A stretch of 64,000 bases of DNA from Thalassoglobus neptunius (lineage in GTDB: Bacteria > Planctomycetota > Planctomycetia > Planctomycetales > Planctomycetaceae): assembly GCF_007859735.1 (NCBI RefSeq), contig NZ_SIHI01000001.1:2136119-2200118 (forward strand), read 5' to 3'. The notes beneath the pieces are model-generated. The model ran no database searches. It was not told the origin of the DNA and saw only the letters and a list, made by a program, of their open reading frames with translations. A program made the translations under genes and the position numbers. Positions 19,385 through 27,989 of this stretch are shown piece by piece (the stretch's first letter is position 1; each line of letters begins with the position of its first letter).

Positions 19385-19425
19385 GTTCAGGGAAAACTGA
19401 ACGATTCAAAACGTTCAAATCGTTC
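19385..19425 (-). promoter_or_regulatory. Overlapping inverted repeats in the 5' region of the FAS1 gene
   Basis: GTTCAG (19385-19390) pairs with CTGAAC (19397-19402). GAACGATT (19399-19406) pairs with AATCGTTC (19418-19425). The two hairpins share bases and are therefore mutually exclusive. They lie 22-62 bases before the chosen start. They could be an operator or an RNA switch; no ligand or protein is implied by the sequence. Confidence 0.4.
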
Positions 19426-19681
19426 ACGCCTGCTTTGTAGAATGAGAGCCGGATCTGACCACGAAGTTTCTCAGTATTTTCCGACGTATTCCAAGCGACC
19501 GTCTTGGAGACCGATCTTCTCAATTTGTCCGAGATTACGCAGAGTCCCCGGACGCCCTTCACGGAGTCTCTCTTTCTCAGGAGCTGTCTCAATGAAAAAC
19601 GTCTCGCTCAGACGAGTACTGAGAGAACACAAGAACCGACGGCGAAAGAATCCCAAATTCAGTGATCAGGATCGGCGAAGT

Positions 19682-21574
19682 TTATTCCGAGGAAACATCC
19701 GCCGGTCGAATGATGAAGCTGAGAAAGAATGTCGCGAAGACTGCGACGAGGCAACTCGCTGCAAACCAGTCACCGAAGCGGACATAGAAGCTCTCGCGTG
19801 GATCGAGCGGAACGTCAGCGATCAAAGCCAGATTCCGTTGCCGATGGTATCGACCCGTTTCCGGATCTTTCATCGATTCGGTCGGGGGACGTTCTTCCCG
19901 CTTTGCATCGAGATCGACAAAGTCATTCGGCTCTCGAACAACACCATCTCCGTCAATGACTGCTGAAATGCCCGTGTTCACTGCTCGAACCATTGGAGTC
20001 CGCGTTTCGACAGTTCGAAATTTTGCGGTGATGAGGTGCTGGTCCAATTCACTCGACCCGTGAAACCATCCGTCATTCGTCAGATTGACGAGAACGTCAA
20101 TTGGCAGGCTGTCTCGATGTTGTGCCTGAGACACCAGCTGTCGGACAAGTTGGGGAACGGTGTCCTCGAAGCAAATGATCGGAAGCAATCGCCAGTCTTT
20201 GTACGTGAAGACTTCGAGGTTCGTTCCCGCCTGAATCCCGAAGTCACCGCGAAACGGAGTCAACGACTGGATCAGCGGAAGTTGTTCGCGAAGAGGAATG
20301 TACTCTCCGAACGGGACTCGGTGAATTTTGTGATAGCGGCCCTGAACACCGGATTGAGGGGCAGCAAAGACGGCGGAGTTATAGATGTCGACCCCGTCGT
20401 CTCCCGCTTCGAAAGCACTTGCTCCGACAATCAGTCCGGCATCGGTCATGTCTGCCATCGATGAAAGACGCTGCTGGCTGTCTCCGGAATTCCAATAGTC
20501 CGAAGTCAGCCCGATTTCCGGAAATTCCTCTGCGAGAATTTCGTCAAGTTGCTCGTCGCTCAATCCCTTCTGAGTCTCGTAGACCGGATATCGAAACATC
20601 CCTTCCGGCCAGATAATCAAGTCCGGTTGGAACCGCACAGAAAGGCCGGTCAGGTGATAATGCACCTGAAAGATCTCGCCCCATTGATCTCGATCCGACT
20701 TCAGCGAAGCGACAAAATTTCCTTGCACAAGCGAGACTCGAGGGCCAACCGGAAACGCTTCTGATCCACGACGAAGCTGGCCGTAAATCATCGCTCCGAT
20801 GACCAGACCAACAGAGAGTGCAACCATCCCCAGTCGCTGAAGAAGCGGACGATCTTCCGCCCGGAGATGGGTCGACGATTTCGCGTCCGACGCTTGGGAT
20901 TCGTCTGTCGGGGTGTGACTTTTGATTCCAAGTCCGCGCCAAATCCATCTCAATGGAAGACATTCCGTGATCACCGCGTTCGACATCACGATGAGAAACG
21001 AAATGCCGTATGCGCCGACGAGATCACTGATCTGAATCAGATCGACCCAATTGTGTTGGGTGTGTCCGAGGTAATACCACGAAAAACCTGTGAACAAAAA
21101 CGACCGCAGGTATTCGAGCCCGGTCCAGAGGATCGGTGCGGAAACAAACAAGGGGATTCGAAATCGATGGAAACTGGTCCGAGTCAACCAGACGAAAATC
21201 GGCCAGTAGAAAGCCAGATAGAATGCCATCGCTGCGAGAGCGATATACATCGACGGATCACCGTAACGCATCCATTGAAGCGTAATCAGCCAGTAGAGGA
21301 ATCCGCTCAAGTACAACAGTCGATAGGTCCATCCGAGCCGATCGGGAATGCGCGCGATCGACAAAAGGGGAACGAGGCTGATCCATGCCAGCCATCCCCA
21401 GTCGAGCGGAGTGAACGCAGCCCAAAGCATGGCTGCTGTCGCGAATGCAGCACGCAGGACAACCCTTCGTCCCGAGACTTGTTTCTTCTGAGGGCGTTCG
21501 ACGATCTTCTGAATTCTGGCTGCATCGGCAGCGTTCAGTGATGGCTCAGATCCAGTCGCAGGCATGTCATCCAT
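19682..21574 (-). CDS. lnt: Apolipoprotein N-acyltransferase
   Basis: Lnt adds the third acyl chain to lipoproteins at the inner membrane. About six membrane helices precede a nitrilase-type domain. The catalytic elements are visible: the glutamate in WPEGMFRYP, the lysine in GRYHKIHRVPFGEY and the cysteine in LLPIICFEDT, followed by VNLTNDGWF. A last membrane helix closes the protein. I use the ATG at 21574 (630 residues); a TTG at 21637 would add 21 residues. It is longer than E. coli Lnt, mainly from a polar N-terminus and a linker around residues 225-255. Confidence 0.92.
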   Translation of the reverse strand: MDDMPATGSEPSLNAADAARIQKIVERPQKKQVSGRRVVLRAAFATAAMLWAAFTPLDWGWLAWISLVPLLSIARIPDRLGWTYRLLYLSGFLYWLITLQWMRYGDPSMYIALAAMAFYLAFYWPIFVWLTRTSFHRFRIPLFVSAPILWTGLEYLRSFLFTGFSWYYLGHTQHNWVDLIQISDLVGAYGISFLIVMSNAVITECLPLRWIWRGLGIKSHTPTDESQASDAKSSTHLRAEDRPLLQRLGMVALSVGLVIGAMIYGQLRRGSEAFPVGPRVSLVQGNFVASLKSDRDQWGEIFQVHYHLTGLSVRFQPDLIIWPEGMFRYPVYETQKGLSDEQLDEILAEEFPEIGLTSDYWNSGDSQQRLSSMADMTDAGLIVGASAFEAGDDGVDIYNSAVFAAPQSGVQGRYHKIHRVPFGEYIPLREQLPLIQSLTPFRGDFGIQAGTNLEVFTYKDWRLLPIICFEDTVPQLVRQLVSQAQHRDSLPIDVLVNLTNDGWFHGSSELDQHLITAKFRTVETRTPMVRAVNTGISAVIDGDGVVREPNDFVDLDAKREERPPTESMKDPETGRYHRQRNLALIADVPLDPRESFYVRFGDWFAASCLVAVFATFFLSFIIRPADVSSE

Positions 21575-21772
21575 GGCATGTCCAGTTTCATCGTTTTGAT
21601 CGAACGTCGATCGTCTGTGTTGGAAGAAGGGAGCCAAACTCAGGCTATCAAATCGGTTTCACCCGACTTCTCGAGCAAGTTGCTCTTTCCTGGGCACTCG
21701 CATGAACTTTTTCATCCGGGAAATGGCTGAGTATGCTCGTGCGAGTGAGTGCAAACCAAAACAGAAAATGCT

Positions 21773-23026
21773 CTAGGTTGCAAATAACGGTCTGGACCAC
21801 ACGAGGACGTTGACGAGTTCTCCTGCCTGGTACAGATTGTCTCCAGCATCGAAAACGGCACTGCAATTGGCCAGAAGAGTGGAACGCAAATCGGATGATC
21901 CTTTCCAGTCGACGGGATTGACGACGGCTTTCCCCCCTTCAAACTCTAATGTCGATGGAAACCACACCTGACGATCTCCCCTCTGCTGAAAATCTCGCTT
22001 CAGGTGAGCGTTTTGCAGAGGGACGTCAGTTTGAGTATCCCCGCAAAACTTCCGCAGAGCTGTTCTGACGAACAGTTCAAAACAGACCATACTGCTCACC
22101 GGATTTCCCGGCAAGCCGAACACATAACACGGTCCGTTGGCCGCGTCATTTCGCGATCCAAACCAGATCGGTTTTCCCGGTTTCATGGCCAATTTGTGAA
22201 AAACGGGTTCCACGCCAGCTTCAGCCAGAACAGATGGAACGAGATCCAGAGTGCCGGCAGAAACCCCACCTGAGAGGCATAACATGGCGCATTCGAGCCC
22301 CGCTTGAACTTTGTCTCGAAGGTCATCGCGGTTGTCCCGGGCAATTCCAAGAACCACTGGAATCGCACCGCACGACTCAACTTGCGCAGCGAGCATCAAT
22401 GCATTCGAGTTTCGGATTTGTCCCGGTCCGGGATCTTCGCCGACGTCGACGAGTTCGTTTCCCGTGGCAAGTACCGCAACGCGTGGTCGATGATGAACGC
22501 GAAGGTTGGCTTTCCCGATTTCTCCCAGCAAAGCGATTTCCTGCGGTCGAATTGACGACCCGGTGCTCAGGACTTCGATTCCCTGCTGCATGTTTGATCC
22601 GCGAGGAATGATGTTCCATCCGGAGCGAAGTTGCGCAGGATCAACATTCAGGTGGACGACTCCGTTTTCCACCGATGACAGTTCGACAGGAACGACAGCG
22701 TCCACGTTTGGCGGGATGGGTGCTCCCGTCATGATTTGAACGGTTTCCCCGGACTGCAAAGGAGAATCCGACGACTCGCCGGCGGTGATTTGTCCGACGA
22801 GCGAAAGGGGAATCGCTCCCTGAGCGAAGTCTTCCGTGCGGATGGCGAATCCGTCCATCATCGATTTGTCGAATGGAGGAGAGTCGATTGGGCTGAGAAT
22901 CGACTCGGCGACAGTGTGGCCTAACGTCTCACTCAAGGGTTTGACTGAAGTTTCCCCGGGAAGGACTCGATCACGGATCAGATCGAGCGCTTCGATCACG
23001 CTCAGCATGGTCGGACACTCTTTCAT
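21773..23026 (-). CDS. moeA: Molybdopterin molybdenumtransferase
   Basis: MoeA inserts molybdenum into adenylylated molybdopterin. The 417-residue protein shows PPFDKSMMDGFA, MTGAPIPPNVDAVVP, LATGNELV, LSGGVSAG, KPGKPIWFG and GLPGNPVSS in family order, plus the C-terminal domain IV. The ATG at 23026 is six bases after the upstream gene's stop; the ATG at 23008 gives the usual MLSVIEAL beginning and may be the true start. No other cofactor gene is adjacent. The nearest candidate consumer of molybdenum is unknown. Confidence 0.93.
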   Translation of the reverse strand: MKECPTMLSVIEALDLIRDRVLPGETSVKPLSETLGHTVAESILSPIDSPPFDKSMMDGFAIRTEDFAQGAIPLSLVGQITAGESSDSPLQSGETVQIMTGAPIPPNVDAVVPVELSSVENGVVHLNVDPAQLRSGWNIIPRGSNMQQGIEVLSTGSSIRPQEIALLGEIGKANLRVHHRPRVAVLATGNELVDVGEDPGPGQIRNSNALMLAAQVESCGAIPVVLGIARDNRDDLRDKVQAGLECAMLCLSGGVSAGTLDLVPSVLAEAGVEPVFHKLAMKPGKPIWFGSRNDAANGPCYVFGLPGNPVSSMVCFELFVRTALRKFCGDTQTDVPLQNAHLKRDFQQRGDRQVWFPSTLEFEGGKAVVNPVDWKGSSDLRSTLLANCSAVFDAGDNLYQAGELVNVLVWSRPLFAT

Positions 23027-23032
23027 TTCAGC

Positions 23033-23938
23033 TTACAGCCCGAGACGCTTATGAGCAGGGTCGATCAACCACAGCCAGTCGTCGAAGAGGAATTCGAAAC
23101 GAATCGCGAGCAAGGCGATTCGGCCCATCACCGTATAACCGAATGCAGCTCCGAATGTGACCATCAACACCCACACACCGATCCGAGAGACCTGACCGAC
23201 AACGCCGGTGTGTTCCACGGAGAAGAAGAAGTAAACGATGGCCGACAGGACGGAGATGACGAGCAGAATGTTTTGGACGCTCTCCCAGAATTGAAATTCG
23301 GAATCCGTCACGACCACAACGGGCACGATTGTGTTGTGAATCTGGCTGATGAAATCCGCTTGCAGAAAGCCAACGAGCCGAATTCCGGCTGTCGACCCGA
23401 TAATAAACGCCAACGGCCATCGGGCAATCCACGCCCCTCTGGGAGAGAGTCTCCAAAGGAGCATTCCCCCCAACACTAGCGGGATCAGGAACATCCACCA
23501 CGAGTCATCGCGAATGGGAGACAAGCCAGGCATGGCCCAGGATTGGATCCAGGCAGGCCAGATCTTGCCCACAAGATTAGGGATCACCACGGTCCAGAAA
23601 GCGATCACCATCCAGTAGGCAGCAGAGACACCAACGAAGACGGCTTCGGCGAATTTGTAGAACGGGTTGTCCCGATACAAGAATGAGAAAATGCAGAGCG
23701 TTAGGAATGCCGCAATCCAGATTCCCACTGTGCGGGCCGGGCTGTAGACGGCTGTTCCCACAAGAAAGTCATTGTACGTGGCTGATTGATACTGTCCGTT
23801 GACCTCTGCGACGTAGGCGGAACCTGCACCAATAATGACAGCCCGGTAAATGAGCCACCCGGCGAAGAGAAGGCCGAGGATCGCCCAAACCTGGCGTTCT
23901 GATCGGGTCGACTTGGGATCTGCAATCTCTGCAGTCAA
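23033..23938 (-). CDS. Multi-spanning membrane protein, unknown function
   Basis: I do not recognise this 301-residue protein. It has seven or eight hydrophobic helices, a short polar N-terminus, and tryptophan-rich loops (WPAWIQSW, DDSWWMF). There is no obvious catalytic motif. The C-terminus ends DPAHKRLGL. Its stop is six bases before the first moeA start, so the two are probably co-transcribed and perhaps translationally coupled. That hints at a link with molybdenum metabolism or transport, but it does not resemble ModB or a known molybdate carrier. Confidence 0.7.
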   Translation of the reverse strand: MTAEIADPKSTRSERQVWAILGLLFAGWLIYRAVIIGAGSAYVAEVNGQYQSATYNDFLVGTAVYSPARTVGIWIAAFLTLCIFSFLYRDNPFYKFAEAVFVGVSAAYWMVIAFWTVVIPNLVGKIWPAWIQSWAMPGLSPIRDDSWWMFLIPLVLGGMLLWRLSPRGAWIARWPLAFIIGSTAGIRLVGFLQADFISQIHNTIVPVVVVTDSEFQFWESVQNILLVISVLSAIVYFFFSVEHTGVVGQVSRIGVWVLMVTFGAAFGYTVMGRIALLAIRFEFLFDDWLWLIDPAHKRLGL

Positions 23939-24082
23939 TGGTCACTCCGTGGCAACAACGGCAGTCGATTGAACGTAACAAACTGACGGCGCGAGCAATC
24001 GCTTTTGTCAACGACGAAAATCGACTTCAAAAATTGGAGAATAACGCAAAGTACCGGCAGCCTGTCAACTCTTGCAAGTCGA

Positions 24083-25084
24083 TCAACCTATGTTGAGGTG
24101 GAATGACTGAATCAGAACGTCAGAATTGAGATGGCCAAACTGAAAGACCGACCCCGTTTCGACATTGTGGAACACCACTTCACCGGGGCTGAATAAGTGA
24201 GGATCGATCTGATAAAAGTCTCGACCCGCCGCTTCGAATATTTCGACAAACGGGCGTCCATACATTTCCGAAGCAGACGCCGGAACTTTCGGACCGAGTT
24301 CACAAATCATCTCGTCATCACCGTGAACCCAAAGCGTCACGCTTCCCCCGTAAAGAATCGCATCGTTCGTGCGACCGATCCCGGTGAGATCGTCTGCCGC
24401 GACGGGAGAAATCGGCGCGCTGCCGCATGCTGACTCAACCCGGCTTACATCGAAACCCAACTCGAACAGCTTGTGCATCGCCGTTTCGACTGAACGACCA
24501 ACGACCTGAAAATTCCCGGCGATACTGGATGTTGGTGCGACGAGAACTGCGACTCCATCGACCGGGACATTGCACTCTTCCGCGATCTTTTGAATGACTT
24601 CGTCGGTCGGAAGTTCGGCGGCTTCGAGGACTCCGACCACACAGTCAGAAACTTCCTGATACCGCAGTGTTTCAAAGAGCGGTTCCGAACCGCGAGCTGT
24701 TCGCATCGGACCACTCGCCATTGCAAAGTAGTCGTCAGCCTGAAGTTGCCAACCTGCATATTGACTCAGCAAACACGATTCGACCGGATCATCCGTCTGA
24801 ACGAATATGTGTGGCCAGCGAATTCCTGCCAGCTCACCGGAGATCATCGAGAAATCCGAGAGACCTGAACAGCTAATCTCCGCGAGTGTCAGTCCTGCAG
24901 AAAGGCTTCCCGGAACGTTCACACCAAAGTCGAGCACAATCCCGCTTTCAGAGGAAAGGGCCGGCTCAACGCGAAGTTCGTCGAGATTGTACAGGACCTG
25001 CTGAATGAGATCCCAAGCTTGATGATTCAACGACGGTTCATCCTCAAAGAGGTCGCCATCCCAGTCGTCTTCATCGTGATTCAT
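24083..25084 (-). CDS. mch: Methenyltetrahydromethanopterin cyclohydrolase
   Basis: Mch interconverts methenyl- and formyl-tetrahydromethanopterin in C1 oxidation. The 333-residue protein shows the family blocks DFGVNVPGSLSAG, WPHIFVQTDDPV, SQYAGWQL, FAMASGPMR, APTSSIAGNFQVVGRSVE, GRTNDAILYGG and YGRPFVEIF, in order, ending with DPHLFSPGEV. The ATG at 25084 is preceded by GGAGAGG at a good distance; the frame extends to 25204 without similarity. Planctomycetes are known to carry this otherwise archaeal and methylotroph enzyme. No other C1 gene is adjacent, but a RimK-like ligase lies 10 kb away. Confidence 0.92.
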   Translation of the reverse strand: MNHDEDDWDGDLFEDEPSLNHQAWDLIQQVLYNLDELRVEPALSSESGIVLDFGVNVPGSLSAGLTLAEISCSGLSDFSMISGELAGIRWPHIFVQTDDPVESCLLSQYAGWQLQADDYFAMASGPMRTARGSEPLFETLRYQEVSDCVVGVLEAAELPTDEVIQKIAEECNVPVDGVAVLVAPTSSIAGNFQVVGRSVETAMHKLFELGFDVSRVESACGSAPISPVAADDLTGIGRTNDAILYGGSVTLWVHGDDEMICELGPKVPASASEMYGRPFVEIFEAAGRDFYQIDPHLFSPGEVVFHNVETGSVFQFGHLNSDVLIQSFHLNIG

Positions 25085-25228
25085 CGAAAAACCTCTCCGC
25101 AGATGTGTTGTGAACACGAGTTGTAACAAGTGCTGCCGGTTCCGAGTACCAAGCTGAAACAGGCTTTGAACAGAGAGAGCCGATTTCGAGAGGATTTCGA
25201 ACACTCCGTGCTCGCTCGGAGATTTCTC

Positions 25229-26470
25229 TCATTCGCCTTCGTCGATTTGAGTGCGTTCGAGTGGCGGAAGCATCCGAATCACGGGAATCGCGACAAGAGA
25301 AATGAGGCACATCGCCAGCATGGCAGCGGGATAGCCGTGTGAAGCTGTGATTCTCCCGCTGACATAGCTGGACCAGGACTCGCATCCGTTGGTTGCTCCC
25401 ATCATCGCGCTGAATTGTGTCGCGGCGATTTCCGGGCGCGTCAGGTTCATGAACAAGGTGTACGAGGAAGCTGTGAAAGCTCCGATTCCAACTGCAGTCG
25501 CAGCCAGAAGCACGAGGAGCCATGCGTTTCGACCGGACTGGCCCCAGTACGCAACTCCTGCGAGCAATGTCACGGTGACTGCAATGGAGATGAGAAACCA
25601 TTGTACGCATACTTTCGACCCGTGGCGGGCTGTCAGCCAACCTCCAAGAAGCGCACCGGCGACCATGAACCCGATCATCGGCCCGAAGGAGAACCAGCCG
25701 ATTGTCAATTCTGAGTAGCCGCGGTCCACGAGAAATGGACCGTAAATAACTTCCAGCGACTTGAAGGCAGCCCCTCCGGTGAACGCGAAGATCAATCCGA
25801 GCCACGTTCGAAAATCAGTGACCGCCAGTTTCAGAGAGCGCATCATCTCGCGAGTTGCGGAATTTCGATCCGACCGTGAGCGACTGTTGGGAACTGCCGA
25901 GATGAGAAACATCGAGAATGTCGTCGATAAGATAAGCAGAGCGATCACCCATTCCCGGCTGAGGTACTGTCCGATGATCAGTGCTCCGCCACCCATCGAC
26001 GCACGGCCCAGCAACATTCCAACCTGCATCCAGGCGTTGTACGCTGCCCGCTCTTCCGGCTCGGTCATGGAGATGCACATGGCATCGATCGCGACATCTT
26101 GCGTCGCAGCAGCACAGGCATGCACGAGTAAAAGCGCCGCTAAGATGCCAAACTGATCAACGGGATTGATCCAGAACAGCGGGATGAGAGTCGATCCCAT
26201 CACACTCTGGGCTGCGATGATCCACTGTCGATGCGTCCAGGAAGAAGTTTGAACGGCATCAATGACAGGAGCCCAGGCAAACTTGAAGGTCCACGGGAGA
26301 ACCAGAATCGCTGCCAGCCACGTAATCTGCTCAACCGGCACACCTGCTGATCGCAGCTGTGTGGGAAGTGCGAGCCAAATGAATCCGATCGGGGCACCTT
26401 CGCTGAAGTAAAGTGATCCGAAGAGCACCTTTCGTCCGGTGACTGTCTCGAACAATTTCATGTCACTCAC
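25229..26470 (-). CDS. MFS permease, AmpG-like
   Basis: The 413-residue protein has about twelve membrane helices. The N-terminus (FGSLYFSEGAPIGFIWLALPTQLR) and the loop LPWTFKFAWAPVIDA resemble AmpG, the inner-membrane importer of muropeptides, and the related acetyl-CoA transporter group. A central loop NSRSRSDRNSATREMM divides the two halves. Planctomycetes do have peptidoglycan, so recycling is plausible; a different substrate is equally possible. It precedes mch by 145 bp on the same strand. A second ATG at 26461 could be the start. Confidence 0.78.
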   Translation of the reverse strand: MSDMKLFETVTGRKVLFGSLYFSEGAPIGFIWLALPTQLRSAGVPVEQITWLAAILVLPWTFKFAWAPVIDAVQTSSWTHRQWIIAAQSVMGSTLIPLFWINPVDQFGILAALLLVHACAAATQDVAIDAMCISMTEPEERAAYNAWMQVGMLLGRASMGGGALIIGQYLSREWVIALLILSTTFSMFLISAVPNSRSRSDRNSATREMMRSLKLAVTDFRTWLGLIFAFTGGAAFKSLEVIYGPFLVDRGYSELTIGWFSFGPMIGFMVAGALLGGWLTARHGSKVCVQWFLISIAVTVTLLAGVAYWGQSGRNAWLLVLLAATAVGIGAFTASSYTLFMNLTRPEIAATQFSAMMGATNGCESWSSYVSGRITASHGYPAAMLAMCLISLVAIPVIRMLPPLERTQIDEGE

Positions 26471-26544
26471 AGTCGGTTGTCAAAATTGGATTCCTCCAAA
26501 GAGTCCGCGGCGTTCAGCAAATCCATGCTAGCGAGAACTGTTTT

Positions 26545-27336
26545 CTAGCCGTTGCAAATCTTGAGGATTTCATCCCGCAGAGCTGGAGTCGTTGAGATTC
26601 CGTTTCCTCCAGTTGCAGTCGATTCTCCCGCCCAGGTCATAAAGACTCCGCCCGCTTCCTCGACAATCGGGATCAGGGCAGCAGCGTCCCATTCGGCGAG
26701 AAGTGGATCGACCATGAAGTCGGCTCGACCGGTTGCGACGAGCATGTGTCCGTAACAGTCACCCCAGCTGCGCGAGAGCCCACTGGCGGATGAGAATTTT
26801 TCAAGAGCGTCCATTCGGTCGATTTCCTGAAAACCTTCGACAGCAGTGAAGAGAAACAGGGAGTTCTCCATTGAGTCTTGTGAACGGACTTGGGCACGCA
26901 CAGGCGAATCGTCTCCTCGCTGCCACCACGCTCCGCCACCTCGCCGCGCATAGACGACTTCGTTCAATGCCGGGATTCGACAAATCCCCGCCACGCAAGT
27001 CTCTTCGAATTGCAATCCGATCAACATTCCAAAGAGCGGAACGCCATGAATGAAAGACTTGGTGCCGTCGATCGGATCGAGAATCCATCGGTAGCCGCTT
27101 GTTCCCGGTTGTTCGCCGAACTCTTCTCCGAGAATGGCGTCGTCCGGAAATTCCTGAGCGATTTTCCCTCGCAGAAACTCTTCTGCCCCGCGATCTGCGA
27201 CCGTGACTGGAGAACGATCCCCTTTCAGCTGGACCTGAAGTTTCGCGTCGAGGAAGTACTTCATCACGATGGCTTCCGCTCGTTCGGAGGCATCAAGAGT
27301 AAACTCAAGTCTGTGCTGAATGTCGTTCGAATCCAT
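26545..27336 (-). CDS. hisN: Histidinol-phosphatase, inositol monophosphatase fold
   Basis: The 263-residue protein shows the metal-site motifs of the IMPase superfamily: GEEFGE, LDPIDGTKSFIHGVPLFG and EWDAAALIPIVEEAGG. The form IDGTKSFIHG with LFG following is typical of the HisN subgroup, which removes phosphate from histidinol phosphate. I start at the ATG at 27336; an in-frame ATG at 27363 lacks a binding site. No other histidine gene is nearby. A second IMPase-family gene lies at 35.7 kb. Confidence 0.83.
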   Translation of the reverse strand: MDSNDIQHRLEFTLDASERAEAIVMKYFLDAKLQVQLKGDRSPVTVADRGAEEFLRGKIAQEFPDDAILGEEFGEQPGTSGYRWILDPIDGTKSFIHGVPLFGMLIGLQFEETCVAGICRIPALNEVVYARRGGGAWWQRGDDSPVRAQVRSQDSMENSLFLFTAVEGFQEIDRMDALEKFSSASGLSRSWGDCYGHMLVATGRADFMVDPLLAEWDAAALIPIVEEAGGVFMTWAGESTATGGNGISTTPALRDEILKICNG

Positions 27337-27534
27337 TGCCTTCTCGTCCCCAAAAACTTTCATCAATCTTGATGGTGCGCTGCATTCTCTCGCCTTCGAT
27401 TCTTCCGATGAAGGCGGCGGGTTGTGCGAATCGCTGCAAACCAGCGATGAAGTTGCTCTAATCCCCAAAGTCACTGGTGTGACGCATTGTTGATAAATAC
27501 GAGTACGAACTCAATTCGTGGCCCGGTCGCGCTT

Positions 27535-27981
27535 ATGGATTCCAATCTTCTTCATCGCATTCGTCTGAAAGGTCCGTGGGAAATTCTCCCTCCGGAAGAA
27601 AATCTCGATGACGTTCCGAGTTCAAAGCAAGATCAGACCTGGCAACGACACGCGATGCCGATGGACTGGCGAGCGTTGTTTGGGGAGAGCGCCGGGAAAG
27701 CCTGGTTTCGACGTCGGTTTCATCGTCCGTCCGGTTTGACTTCTGACGAGTGCGTTCAGATTTATCTTCCCGAAGGTGTGGGAGACGTCTCAGACTTTCA
27801 TATCAATCAGAAGCCGTTACAGCCCGCGAGTGAAGAGCCGATTCGGTTCGATGTCACGGCGGAGCTGGAAGACTTCAACGAATTGCTGTTCGCGATTACC
27901 TTCGATCCGACTGCAAATCGCTCGCTTCCCGGAGGATTGTGGGAAACGGTCTTTGTCGAAATTCATTCGAAATCAAGCTGA
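27535..27981 (+). CDS. Small stand-alone protein like a glycoside hydrolase family 2 sugar-binding domain
   Basis: The 148-residue protein begins MDSNLLHRIRLKGPWEI. The tract AGKAWFRRRFHRP, then GVGDVSDFHINQKPL, RFDVTAEL and PGGLWETVFVEI, follow the order of the N-terminal jelly-roll domain of beta-galactosidase-type enzymes. No catalytic domain follows: the frame stops before the convergent PQQ gene, nine bases away. There is no signal peptide. It may bind carbohydrate or be a remnant. The start could be upstream at 27487, but the ATG at 27535 starts the similar part. Confidence 0.55.
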   Translation: MDSNLLHRIRLKGPWEILPPEENLDDVPSSKQDQTWQRHAMPMDWRALFGESAGKAWFRRRFHRPSGLTSDECVQIYLPEGVGDVSDFHINQKPLQPASEEPIRFDVTAELEDFNELLFAITFDPTANRSLPGGLWETVFVEIHSKSS

Positions 27982-27989
27982 CGCGAACA

